NCBI GenBank assembly: GCA_963682055.1
Contig: OY821740.1
Location: forward strand, 14,098,814 to 14,162,813
Direction of reading: 5' to 3'
DNA: 64,000 nt
Source of the DNA: Primula veris
Taxonomy: Eukaryota > Streptophyta > Magnoliopsida > Ericales > Primulaceae
Of the stretch, positions 38,214 through 52,379 are shown piece after piece. A program made the translations under genes and the position numbers. The stretch's first letter is position 1. Each line of letters starts with the position of its first letter. Below the pieces are notes generated by a model. The model ran no database searches. It saw only the letters and a list, made by a program, of their open reading frames with translations, and had not been told where the DNA came from.

Positions 38214-38627
38214 TTAAATGCAAACATGCCTAATAGCGGGAATCACGAACCCAACCATACAAGAATTGGATCTAACTCCGTAATCATATTTGTGTATCTT
38301 CACCGACTCATCCTCAACCGTTTGATCATCACTCACAACATCACCACGATCAGTTTTAAAATTATCTTCAAGAGAGATCAAGTCGATGGTAAGACGACTA
38401 TTCTCACGGTGTGTCAGCAGAATCTCGGGCAGCCTGCTTGACTCAATAATAACCAACCTCCCATCGCGAGTGTGGTACCTCCTTAGAGCACCCCTTGGCG
38501 GCAACGGTGGTGGTAACTCCTCCTTCTCTCTCCTCTCTCTATGACGTCGCACACACTTGTCCATGGATGACTTGTCATCATGTTTCAAGTTTATGCAGCT
38601 ATGATCATTGCCTTCAAAGTCTTCCAT
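38214..38627 (-). CDS. Short FANTASTIC FOUR-like domain protein
   Basis: A 137-aa frame on the opposite strand to the other FAF gene. It shows a charged RRHRERREKEELPPPLPPRG stretch (~27-46) followed by YHTRDGRLVIIESSRLPEIL and THRENSRLTIDLISLEDNF, the two halves of a FAF domain. The usual N-terminal serine/acidic region of FAF proteins is missing, so this is a compact paralogue or an N-terminally truncated copy. The bases before the ATG (TATTTTAG/ACGA) could be a splice acceptor, so an upstream exon is possible. The acidic tail DDQTVEDESVKI is retained. Presumed nuclear/meristem role by family only. Confidence 0.75.
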   Translation of the reverse strand: MEDFEGNDHSCINLKHDDKSSMDKCVRRHRERREKEELPPPLPPRGALRRYHTRDGRLVIIESSRLPEILLTHRENSRLTIDLISLEDNFKTDRGDVVSDDQTVEDESVKIHKYDYGVRSNSCMVGFVIPAIRHVCI

Positions 38628-39404
38628 TCGTCTAAAATATTATACCAAGGGTTTATTCAATAAAGAGAGTTTATATTACAGGATATGAAAGAGTGTTTCT
38701 AGTGACAGCTCATGATCTAACATTTTTTTTCCATTCTTTCACACATTTCTTTTTCGGGCATAGGATTTTGGATATTCTTTATATTATAGTAGTACTTATT
38801 TTGTACTACTATATTTGGTAATCTATCTTTATTGCTATAAAAATGTGATTTAAGTTTCTGTTTTTGAGGGTTTATCATGATCTTTTTGTTTGAAACTATG
38901 GATTAAAGATAAAGTTCTTTGGATTGAGTTATAAAGTTGTACTCACCCGAAATCCATATCATATGTAGACTAGTTCTATATTTAGTTCTTCTGAATGTCT
39001 TATAGTAGTTAATAAATTTATGAGTGGACTGTATGTGTAGTAATTCTTTTTTGGTAGAAAATTTCGTGATGAAAACATTTTCTAAATACGTTAGGGATCG
39101 GATGTTAAAAAAGACAGTATTTTAAATTTGTAATTTTACTAATATACAGCTGGAAGAAAGGATGAATATAGGACGTTAGCGCAAATGGTAATGCGGATTA
39201 ACTGGAGATTAGTGATCCTTAAATATGCCAACTAATTAACGTTACTCTAGGAAAAGGGCAAGGTATTCATTAATTTCTTTTGTGATTTCAAGAAGTAACA
39301 ATAAAAATGTGCAATGTACCACGGTGCCATACACTGTACGTACAGTCTCTATCAAAATAATTTGGTTTTCACATAGTTTTCCTAAAGATACGTGAGAATA
39401 TTAG

Positions 39405-40028
39405 ATATCTAAGAATAATATTGCTATCTCTATCGTTAACTAAAATACATAGTTAACAATCCATTTTTTTGTCTCTATTTAAGTTATGTTAAATCATATG
39501 TTATCTTTATAGATGTTAAAAAAGTTATTAAATATAACAATGTTTTTAATGTTGTTAATGAATTATGTGGCAAAATACAATTAATTAAAACATGAACTAT
39601 ATTTCAAATACTTATAGTTTAGTTCCTATATTAATGAGGGTTTACAAAATGACTAATTAATGAGATTTCAATTGATTAAAATTATATAACTTTGTTAAGT
39701 TAACATTCACATTAGTGTACTAACTTAATAAAGTTATATAATTTTAATTAAAATTAATTATCAATTGAAATATTATTAATTAGTCATTTTGTAAAACCCC
39801 ATTAATATAGGAACTAAACTAGAAGTATTTAAAATATACTTCATGTTCTAATTAATTGTATTTTGCCACATAATTCATTAACATTAAAAATATTGTTATA
39901 TTTAATAACTTTTTTACTATCTATAAAGATAACACATGATTTAACATAACTAATGGAGGTAAAAAAATGCATTGTTAGCTAAGTATTTTAGTTAACAATA
40001 AAGATAACAACACTATAGTAGATGCTCT
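39405..40028. mobile_element. Long foldback element (near-palindrome)
   Basis: Two arms of about 300 bp, inverse to each other around a centre near 39695. Paired landmarks: TTATGTGGCAAAATACAATT at about 39566 with its inverse near 39860, TTAGTTCCTATATTAATG at about 39612 with its inverse near 39804, and TATGTTAAATCATATGTTAT with its inverse near 39935. The outer end GAGCATCTACTATAGTG (inverse of the right end) resembles common plant MITE termini. No coding sequence. Confidence 0.75.
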
Positions 40029-40639
40029 AATTTAAATGTTTAATTTAATTTACATATGTGTCATTTAACATACTATTAAATGATGATGTGTTAAAGTTAA
40101 TATTGTTAAAATTAGCACAACTAATCTTAGTTTTTTTTCTTACTAATAGTAATGATTTTGTATGGTCAACTATGTGAAATTGACAACAGATCATTTGAGA
40201 TCATGTATCATGTACTATTTGTAAATGTACTATTTGTGAAAAGAGTATATGAAATATTGAAATAATTATTTATAAAAAAACCTTCATAGTTTAAAAAATT
40301 ACCCACACACATGCCGTTATAATTAAATCCAATTTTTTTAAAAAAAAACTGCCAAACAAAGAAATTACAAAAAAACACTGCACTTTCATTTTTTAAAACC
40401 ACCCTATACATTCATTTATTTCGTAAAATCCAAAACTGCATCATGTGGTTACTTCCCCCTCTCTTTCTCTCTTTTTGTCGATCAAATTATTTTTATAAAT
40501 GGTGAGTTTCAGTTTGTTTGTTTTTCCTTTTTGGATTTTGTTTCCTACAAATCTTGGTATATCGCTTATTAATTTGATTTATTCTTCAAATTAATACAAT
40601 GAAGTTATTATTTATTTCTTATTTTACATATTTTTATAG

Positions 40640-40693
40640 CGTTACACCAATTCACGCGATACACCACGCGTAGCGCGGACATGTTCGCTAGTA
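40640..40693 (+). mobile_element. Helitron-like 3' terminus
   Basis: GC-rich hairpin-forming sequence CACGCGATACACCACGCGTA, then GCGCGG, followed by a CTAG end (40689-40692) and T. This is the typical 3' end of a plant Helitron, and is similar in words to the end of the complete small Helitron at 46576. I could not place the 5' TC end. Confidence 0.5.
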
Positions 40694-40987
40694 TCTTTTA
40701 TATGAAGATAACATATAGGCCGCCAAGGATATTACAATTGATGTCATCGTCTTTTGTCAATAGTTCAGTAGCCTACAAGTATATTAGGTGACCCCGTCAA
40801 AAAAATTACAAAAACGATCATCTTAATTTGAAAATTTTCATGGTTATTGAAAACGAATCAAATCATACTCGAATCTATACAAATTTCTACCTCCTTGCTT
40901 TCACAGGTGATCATATTAATAACAATTAAAAAAGCACTAAGCCGTGTATGTTTGACCTTTCCATAGTTATAAGTATCATCCACTTTT

Positions 40988-41313
40988 GTGTCGGTATACT
41001 AAAAAGACACCCCAGTTCAAATGGGATTTGATTACACGTTAAACTGGTTATAGTGTTGGTGTTAAGCTTCAAATTTTATCGATCCGTGATTATGTTCTGT
41101 AAATTGGCTCTGAGTTTGTTTTCAAATTGGATAATGACAAGGTTTTTTTTGTGTCGGTATACTAAAAAGACACCCCAGTTCAAATGGGATTTGATTACAC
41201 GTTAAACTGGTTATAGTGTTGGTGTTAAGCTTCAAATTTTATCGATCCGTGGTTATGTTCTGTAAATTGGCTCTGAGTTTGTTTTCAAATTGGATAATGA
41301 CAAGGTTTTTTAC
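40988..41313. repeat. Nearly perfect tandem duplication of 163 bp
   Basis: GTGTCGGTATACTAAAAAGA and the following bases recur at 40988 and 41151. The two 163-bp units differ at about one visible base (GTGATTATG versus GTGGTTATG) plus T-run length, so the duplication is recent. It is not part of a recognised gene. Confidence 0.9.
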
Positions 41314-41893
41314 CATCGTCTCAAAAGGAAAAAAAGTATTGTATCAAGGATTCAAGATTAGCATTTATGGGATTTGGATATTCTAAAGGGTTTTGATAAT
41401 GCTGATGAATCCTTAACCCAATCCAGTGATAATTCAATCAGTGATGTTGTTAGTAAAGGTCTAAATCAAGTTATGAAGGTAAAATTTCACACAACACTGA
41501 TTGAAAGAAATTTCAACTCTTAGGAGGGGTCTGAGAATAATTTTTGAAGGCTGAAAAAACAAACATTGGAAATCCAATAATAATGACTTCTATTAATTGC
41601 ATCTTAGATTTAGTTTCAAAAAATGAAATCAATGACGGTAAATAACCCAGATACCAGAAAGATGCAACAGTTTGAACAGCATTGGACAGACATTCATTAG
41701 AAAATTAAGGATCAAAATCACCATCGATGGAAATGACCCAGAACAAATATAAAAATTGAACCCGCATAGGCCATATGATTAATAGCAAAGATTTCTCGGG
41801 AGATAGAAGTTCACAAAAAAACTCGCTGCAAAAAAGATAATTTTCGACTACTAAGTTGAATATTAGAGACCCTGCTACCAACCAAACAGCATC

Positions 41894-44435
<2,542 letters not shown>

Positions 44436-44569
44436 TGTTAATTACGGTTAAAGCTAGAGAGAGAAAGGGGGGGCAGCGGCGGCTCGTTTTGAGACTGAGA
44501 TTTTGAGCTGTTTTGTGACACTAGTACTAATAGTAGGAGTAGTATGTAAAATGAGCACTAACTCGCTTA

Positions 44570-44602
44570 TTAGGGTTTATTTATTAATGTACAATATGGG
44601 CT
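44570..44602 (-). promoter_or_regulatory. Telo-box and site II motif upstream of eL30
   Basis: Read on the gene's strand, AAACCCTAA (44570-44578) lies about 135 bp before the start codon, with a TGGGCT/AGCCCA site II-type element at 44597-44602. This pair is a known signature of plant ribosomal protein and translation-gene promoters. A pyrimidine-rich CCCCCCCTTTCTCTCTCTAG tract (44454-44472) nearer the ATG may hold the transcription start. Confidence 0.65.
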
Positions 44603-46120
44603 TTTATTTATTTTGTCCACACTTTAGTTCCACGTTACTACATGGCCCGATATCACTTTTTAACCTCTTTTTTTTTTTTTCCCTTTTTCTATTGGAAAAT
44701 ATTACTCATAACTCACCTTTTAAAAAAAAAAATTAAATAGAGGTCCTGAACCGGATCTTTTATAAATTTCAATCACTCGTTCCAATAAAAAATATTTTAA
44801 AATCTATTTTTAAGGTTAAAAAATAATTTATAATCTATACGAAAAATATATTAAAATGTAAAAAACAGGTTAAAAGTTATTTTTAAACTTAAAAAAAAAA
44901 TTATAATCTATACATAAAAGATATCAAATTGTAAAAAAAAAACTTAAAAACTATATTTTTTTTTTTTAGTGTGTATTTGAATTATTAAGTAAAAAAAAAA
45001 TACTAAAAACTTACGAAACTATTTTTTTTATCACTTGTAAACTGACCTACACTTAAAAATATTATAAGAGTAGTGACATATGAACAAAATTATTATTGAA
45101 AGCTGGTGAGCTCCCATCAATGAGCCCTTTTTTTCCTTTTGCTTTATTTATAATTGCATGATGGGAAAGGTTAAAACAAATGTGAAAATAAAATAAAAAG
45201 TAGCACCTGAAATAATAGTCGGTGGAAAAAGAGAAACAGGAAATGCTATGAGTTTGTCAAATGACATATCATACTCGGAATTTGTATGTCCCCTTTTTTG
45301 CCAGACTTGTATATTTGAACTATACATTTTAGTGAGACAAATCTTGTACTCCCTTCATTAATTTCACATTATAAGTCATATACGAAATCACACGTAACTT
45401 GAATCGGTAAATAACTCGTATTTTAAATTATTGAACTAATTTCTTTTTAATTCTATCAAGTTTAAGATTTGAACTATTTAGAAAAAATTAGAATTTTTAG
45501 TTTGGAGAATTTAGAAATCAATTGTGGTCAATCCTATGTTTTGTTTGTGAAAATTGGGTTCTGTATATGGTGGTACAAGGTTTCAATTATTAGTGTGTTC
45601 CACGTCGTTGGAGAAGAAATTTTGACTTGTTCGGTCCTCATAGCCTGATATATATTTTTAAATTTTTAATAAAAACACCTATAACGGAATAGTTTGTTAT
45701 AAATTAACAACTAATGGTGTCACGTGGACATAATAAAGACTTCTAAAACTTACACTACCCATATGAACTTTAGCTTGTACCATATGTTATGTTAGAGACT
45801 CACTAAGTTTGGATTTTAATCCTATTCGTTACAATAAATTAATTACGACAACAATAACATTGAAGTATCAAAGTTAAATAATTGTAAGTGGACTGCAAAC
45901 ATCACCCTTCAAGAAGCTTATTACAGTTATATTGGCTTGTAATTATCTAGCACCATAAAGGTTAGTTAGCTAGCTTCCTAACTTATATATGAAACTAAAT
46001 AACTCCGTAAATTTAAAACACGACACTAATATGTACTTAGTCACTACTTACATGACCTAAAAAAAGGTTTCGGTAATGAGTTTCGCTTAACGTAAAAGAA
46101 TTTGATGTCATCTAGGAACT
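44603..46120. other. AT-rich spacer right of eL30
   Basis: Long A and T runs; no coding sequence, RNA gene or clear element boundaries found. Confidence 0.4.
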
Positions 46121-46265
46121 CGTATCACGAGAGTTCAAATTTTATATATGCCTCATTCCCTACCCCATTAATCTAATTGGTCTATCTCATTGTTATTTAA
46201 TGCTTGCAATATATTTTAGTACAATTACCGTATCTATCGTTGTCTAGTGTTATTAATGGGAGTAA

Positions 46266-46576
46266 TCTATACTATTATAATAAGTTAACCCAAGATTTTT
46301 TGAGTCTGTCAAATTTTACCACTTTTTTTTCAAAAATACCCTTACACTTTTTTATTAATTACCACAATACCATATTCTCATAAAAAAAATGAGAAAAAGT
46401 AATAACTAATAACACTTTTTATCCCTATTTAAGCTCTCAAAATTCTTTTGAGTCTTCTCATGTTATACTTTTTATCTTTTTTTTATTCTCCAAATATTTG
46501 TATCATAACTACACTTATTTTTTAAATTTTATCGCATTACGCGTCTCACACGCAAAGCGCGGGGCACGATTACTAG
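46266..46576 (+). mobile_element. Non-autonomous Helitron, 311 bp
   Basis: Starts TCTATACTATTATAATAAG after an A. It ends with GC-rich ACGCGTCTCACACGCAAAGC, then GCGGGGCACGATTACTAG, before a T, i.e. A/TC...CTAG/T as Helitrons require. The 3' hairpin can form from GCGT...ACGC. Removing it restores continuity of the host foldback arm when compared with the opposite arm. No Rep/helicase gene. Confidence 0.85.
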
Positions 46577-46929
46577 TATAAAAATAAAGTATGTCATATT
46601 CTCTTAACATACAATCTTGGCTAAATATTTGATATTATAACAATTATGGAAATAAATAACTACTAATTCGTAATTACAAATCATGGGAAAAACGGCATAG
46701 AAATAAATATTATAACAATTATGTAGAATTTCATTCTGGTATTAAAAACATGAGTCCAAATATTTGATATTATAACAATTATGGAAATAAATATACTACT
46801 CCTAATTAGTAATTACAGAGCATGTGTCACTGGTAATAAATTAATATTTCAAATTTTGATGTATTTTATGGTTTCTTTTCGAAATATGATCATAACTTTT
46901 TTAGTTTGCATTTTTCAATATGGATAGAG

Positions 46930-46930
<1 letters not shown>

Positions 46931-46977
<47 letters not shown>
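46931..46977. repeat. AT dinucleotide microsatellite
   Basis: About 23 uninterrupted AT units near the centre of the foldback element. Confidence 0.9.
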
Positions 46978-46980
<3 letters not shown>

Positions 46981-48850
46981 AGTAGGCAAAGTAGGTGGTG
47001 CAACGATTCTTGGTCGGTTAAGAGTACATGAAGATTTTGCTATTCTTTTCCATTTATTTAAGGCAAGCATAGTTTTGTTTTTTAAAATATTTGAGAAGAC
47101 TTGGTTGCTATCTTCTTTTCATTTGGCTCTCTTTAACGAAAACCTTGTTCGTTTTTGTCTTAAATAATTATATAAACTTTCAAATTTACTTTTGCTATGT
47201 AACAATTCTCTTCTGCCGTTTTTTCCATGCTTTGTGATTACTAATATTTATTTCCATAAATGTTATAATATCAGATGTTTAGCCAACATTGTATATTAAG
47301 AGAATATGACATACTTTCATTTTCTATCACTACCGTTAATAACACTAACCCACCATAGATATTGTAAACATTTAATAATAATGAGGTGGACCAATTAGAT
47401 TAATAGGGTAGGGAATGAGGCATAGCTAGCGGATAAAAAATTTGGACTCGGGTTATGGGCACGATGAAGTTTTTTTTTTAACCATATACATTCGAGATGA
47501 GAAGTCTGAAATATGATATGCAGTCTTTACATATTTTCATTTATACGGAATAGAGTATTCATTGCCTCGGTATTCATAATATAGAAATAGGTTCCGGATC
47601 AGATACGGAGAAGGGGCCACAGACTATACTTTTATGTATAGTTTGAAAAATTATCTCTGTTTTACCATTGAATTCTTACTAAGAAATAAATGGCTGTGAT
47701 TAACTTAGTTTTAAAACATTAAAAAAATAGAAAATAACTCTAATAAAAAGTGGCCATAGTCACTTTGGCAAGAATTGGTAAAAAAACTCACAAATCTCCA
47801 TATTAGAAAGCAGACAGAGAATTTCTCAAAAATAAAGAACACAACAGGACAACATAAAACTATTCTATCGAGCCATCGTCACAACGCATCTCCACATCAG
47901 ATTAACCCTCAAAGTCACATACAATAGTACCGAATAAGGCGTAAAAAAACAAAGAGAAAGAGTCAAGAGCGAGGATTTTTAGTTTATTTTTCATTTGGCT
48001 CTCCACAATTGATTCATCTATATTTTCTTCTTTGTTCATAGTATTTGTCTATTGGTACACTTTTTTTATTTATAGTTTACTTCGATGCATTCCAATTGTT
48101 TGAGGAAATGCAACTATGAACCATTTTTTTTTCTTTTGAGCTTAAGTGGGTTGCTTATTGATAAGCCCTTATATTGATGTAGCAACGACTCGTAATCATT
48201 CAATTGAAATGCAGTGCTTTATTTTGTATGAATTATTGGACACATCTTGATTTTGTACATTTTGTAAATTACTGTTTTTGACATTTTATATCGGTTCATC
48301 TCGTGAATGAAATCCAAACCTTTGGCAAGTTCTCTGCTCAACAAAATCCAAGTTTGGAAATTCAAAAATCTTAACCTCGGATTGTGGCAAAATAAGTTTA
48401 AAGGTGAGAAAAAATGGAACTGTATCAAAAACAGATTTAAACATTTTTACAAATTTTGTGAGCTAGTGTATTATCTTGATTCTTTAGAAAAAGTCTGGTT
48501 CTTGTTTTGGCATGCTAACTTTTGATATGATTGACGCAGCAGATATGGAACTCATCCACTAAGTTCAGACATAACAAAGTGATTAATCACATAAATTACA
48601 ACAACAACAACAAAAATACACATTAATACACTGCGTTAATGGTGGCACAAAAATGCACTATAACTATAAGGTGCAACTAAAATAAAATTTAAATCGCAGT
48701 ACACTCTCGACACAAAATATTCAACTTTCAGTAGCTCTATTCCCCAACATTTTGGCATTTAAAGGAATTGTATGACTGCAGATTTAAAGCAATAAGCTGA
48801 TATATCTGAAAGTGAGACAACATATGAGTTCATTCATTCAGTTTAAAAAT

Positions 48851-49930
48851 TCTAGCTTTTTCAGGTCACAAAATCAAAAATCTTAGCTTTTTTTAATCAG
48901 GCTATGCAAATGTTCTAAAGCTAAAAGAAAGCTTAAAAACTGCAACCAAACAAGTCCTAAATAAGACTTCGCATTTTGCAAACTCTGACAACACTCTCAA
49001 AACCTTACCAAACTCTCAAAGTTCTCTTTTCTTCTGTTACAACATCAAACTAAGCCTTAATCCCAAAAAATTTGGCATCGGCTTGCCTTTCATCTGCTAT
49101 TTAATGACATTGCAAAAAAGACAAACAACTTACTACAGTTTCAAACAAAAGGGTCACAAATAAAACAAAAATCACCGCAACAAAAAAAAAAGGAAAAATA
49201 GCACGCAAAATTGGGAGCCACAACCAGATAAACCAATAACAAACATTCGAGCTTTTTCAGGTCAGAAAACCAAAAATCTTAGCTTTTTTTAATCCGGCTA
49301 CGCTAATGTTCTACAGCTAAAAGAAAGCTTAAAAACTGCAACCAAACAAGTCATAAACAAGACCTCGCATTTTGTAAACTCTAACAACACTATCAAAACC
49401 TTACCAAACTCTCAAAGTTATCGTTTCTGCCGTTACAACATCAAACTAAGCCATAATTCCAATATTTTTGGTATCGGCTGGCCTCTCGTCTGCTATTTAT
49501 TGATATTGCAAAAAAGACAAACCACTAACTATAGTTTTAAACACTCTGTTAGAATAAAGGAAAAATAGCACCCAGAATTGGGAACCACAACCAGGTAAAC
49601 CAATAACAAACATTCGAGCTTCTTCAGGTCAGAAAACCAAAAATCTTACCTTTTTTTAATCTGGCTACGCTAATGTTCTAAAGCTAAAAGAAAGCTTAAA
49701 AGCTGCAACCAAACAAGTCATAAACAAGACCTCGCATTTTGTAAAGTCTAACAACACTCTCAAAACCTTACCTAACTTTCAAAGTTATCTTTTCTGCCGG
49801 TACAACATCAAACTAAGCCGTAATTCCAATATTTTTGGTATCGGCTTACCTTTCGTCTGCTATTCATTAATATTAAAAAAAAGACAAACCACTTGCTACA
49901 GTTTCAAACAAAAGAGTCACTGATAAAACG
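48851..49930. repeat. Three tandem units of ~315-400 bp inside the MULE
   Basis: Units start at about 48851, 49248 and 49613 with ATTCGAGCTTTTTCAGGTCA-like sequence. Each contains AAGCTTAAAAACTGCAACCA, CCAAACAAG, CATCAAACTAAGCC and GGTATCGGCT words. Each unit includes one end of the GTTTGGTTGCAGC MITE family, so a MITE fragment was amplified along with MULE sequence. Confidence 0.8.
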
Positions 49931-50178
49931 AAAATCACTGCCAAAAGTCACCAAATCTGCTACAAATATAGTTAAAAAAAAGAAGGATCTTTTAGTTATC
50001 CAACCATATTTCTTCAAAACATATTCAAAATTCTGCAATGACAGTCTTTCTTCAACCACAGCTACTCGAGTCCAAGACCTGAAAGAAAATGCGAAATTAG
50101 ACAAATTTCTTCAAACGAATAATCTTAATTTAGAAAATTAAATTTGTAAATTTGATTTACCTAAATAATAATCGGATG

Positions 50179-52379
50179 CTACAATTTTAAACATAGGTCA
50201 ATTTCGTTATCTTTGTCACGGGTTGCTGTTTTTTTCTTTTTAGTGCTACACCCTTTCGATCTTTCCGTACAAGCTTTTTCTCGTTTCTTTCTACCACATT
50301 TATTACCTTCTATTGGTTTCAAACCGGTCACTTTGTTATCAATAGCCTCATCTGCCACACCATCCACATTAATTTCCTGCATCTCATTCTTATCGATGAA
50401 ATCATCTTCGGCGGCTATAAGTTTCATAATACGATCAACATAAACGTGCTTTCCTTTAGTCTGATATGCTAGACGGCTAAAATTTGACATCAACATTACA
50501 ACATTTTCAACATCCGACTGTTCGGTTATAGGGGAGTCAATGTTCGCGAATCCATTCCTAGCATTTTTTGTCCATCTCTTTTTTATATATCTATCAGAAA
50601 TCGCACAAATACCGCAAACATCAAATACCCTTAAAATATGCGCACATAAGTATCCATATCTCTCAAACATACAACAATCACATGCAATAGTTACCAATGT
50701 AGGATCATAATTAATTTTATATATCCGATTACCGTCGGACGCATTCCTAACATGTGGCCCGTGAACAATGTTCATCTCATCCAAGAAAACATTATACATC
50801 CTATCAAACTGCTTACTAAATCGATGAAACAAACGTGGTGTATAAACTTGGGCGGCATGTTTTAGTATTTTAGAACTCGCTATTGGTATATGTGGAGAAG
50901 ATTGCCTACACGTGAAGTCACTTTTTCTTTCTCGCTCTCTAACCCCATCTAAAAAATAGTCAAACCCCTTGGAAAACTTCTTCATAGTTATGCCGGTCCC
51001 CAACTCTCTTTTAAGTCTTCCACTCACACTTTCAACTAGTTGAGTGCTCCGTACTCCCGCACTAAATATATCCATTCTATATGCAACACTCCAATATTTT
51101 TTGTTGCCATAAAGCCCAATCAACCATTTATTACCCACCAGATTGTATTTTTTTGTAATGTTTTTCCACATATGCTCAAATTTCTGCACCTCACAACTCT
51201 CGTACATGTATTCTTTGAGATCTTTCACCAAAAAAGTCCAATTTTTTTGTAACACTTTGCAGTTTCTTTGTTGCATTTTGAATTATATGCCAACTACACA
51301 AACAATGTCGCACATTAGGCATTACCATTTCTAAAGCATTTTTCATCGCGGCGTCTTGGTCAGTAAACATTACTGTAGGGCTTTTTCCACTATGACAATC
51401 AAGAAATACTTTAAAAGCCCATGCGAACGAAGGTATTTTTTCGCTAAATAATAAACATCCACCAAATACAACGCATTGTCTATGGTTATTAAAGCCCGTA
51501 AAAATTCCTAAAGGTCGTGATGCCTTATTAGTTCCAAATGTCGTGTCAAACATAACGACATCTCCGAATGTCTAGTAGTCAACAATCATTCGAGCATCGG
51601 CCCAAAATATATTAGTAAGTTTTCCTTTATTATCGTATTCATAGTCATGAAAAAATGAGTGGAATATTTATTTTTTCTGTCGAAAATACTCTAAAATGGT
51701 AGAGCCTTCTCCCAATCTCAAATTTTTTTGTCTACGCAAATATGATTTAATATCCCCCGTAAGAAAACCGACATTTGTTGATCCACCGGCTAGTATACTC
51801 ATGTATCTATGTGTAGTTTTGGGACCTAAACCTACAGCTGCTGCAGCATTAATGGCCTTAGCTTGAACATCGTTAATGTGTCGATGTGATTTGAAATATT
51901 GCGTTGTAAGTCGGTCTTCCAAAGGATGATTATGATCCTTAACAAATGTGGTTACTTTAAATTTACTCATATCTTTGATTAGTCTAATCCTCATAATACA
52001 TAAGCAGCCACATCTTGTTTCAGAACGCTTTTTGGAAACAATTGTTCGCTCGTCCTTTTGCTTTTTTCCTTCCTTAGTACATGAACAGTCTCTGCTATTT
52101 ATAACTTGAAATTTTCCTTTACTCTTTTGGGTAAAACGAATTTTTGTGTCAAATCCCGTAACTCGTCCATACTTATTCCAATAAATGTGACTTGCTTCAA
52201 GCGAATCAAAAATCATACCAACACGGGGTTCACAAACAGAATTAGCTTCGGACTCGTCCTCAACCGAGACAGACTCTTTAGTTAGGTTACCAATATCTTC
52301 TATTGGGGTGCCCACTATCATTTCCTTGCCTAGTATCATCTTTTGCATGATCATTCTGGGGCAATTCATTCAAATCCAT
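50179..52379 (-). pseudogene. FAR1/FHY3-type MULE transposase, decayed
   Basis: A transposase relative of the domesticated FAR1/FRS transcription factors, ~730 codons. Order seen: probable start MDLNELPQNDHAKDD (ATG at 52379) followed by a frameshift near 52310; FAR1 DNA-binding domain (FDSLEASHIYWNKYGRVTGF ... FVKDHNHPL); MULE transposase core (FWADARMIVDY; FDTTFGTNK, first Asp; FTDQDAAMKNA, second Asp; CSWHI; TQLVESVSG, likely Glu); SWIM zinc finger (CDCCMFERYGYLCAHILRVF); and a basic Lys-rich tail. Damage: in-frame TAA at 51668-51670, TAG near 51574, and a frameshift in an A/T run near 51245. Not translatable as one protein, but only lightly decayed. Confidence 0.9.

Larger units (their letters stand above)
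38628..41893. other. Repeat-rich spacer before eL30
   Basis: Holds a long foldback element, a Helitron-like 3' end and a recent tandem duplication (listed separately), then the eL30 3' flank. No host gene recognised. Confidence 0.5.
46125..47455. mobile_element. Foldback element with interrupted left arm
   Basis: The left arm (46148-46265 and 46577-46700) and right arm (about 47200-47430) are inverse: ATGCCTCATTCCCTACCC, TTAATCTAATTGGTC, GTGTTATTAA, GTATGTCATATTCTCTTAA and TATGGAAATAAATA appear in order on the left and inverted on the right. The left arm is split by a Helitron. The centre (46700-47200) has a partial direct repeat of arm sequence and a long AT microsatellite. A 63-codon frame at 46976 is not convincing. 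Confidence 0.75.

Noticed and set aside
41383..41560. Possible coding relic after the 163-bp duplication (DNADESLTQSSDNSISDVV-like)
   Set aside because: Short, no start, and no family recognised; could be an old retroelement fragment but not supportable.
46976..47167. 63-aa plus-strand frame starting in the AT microsatellite
   Set aside because: Lies in the loop of a foldback element, with no recognisable motif and no second copy; likely chance.
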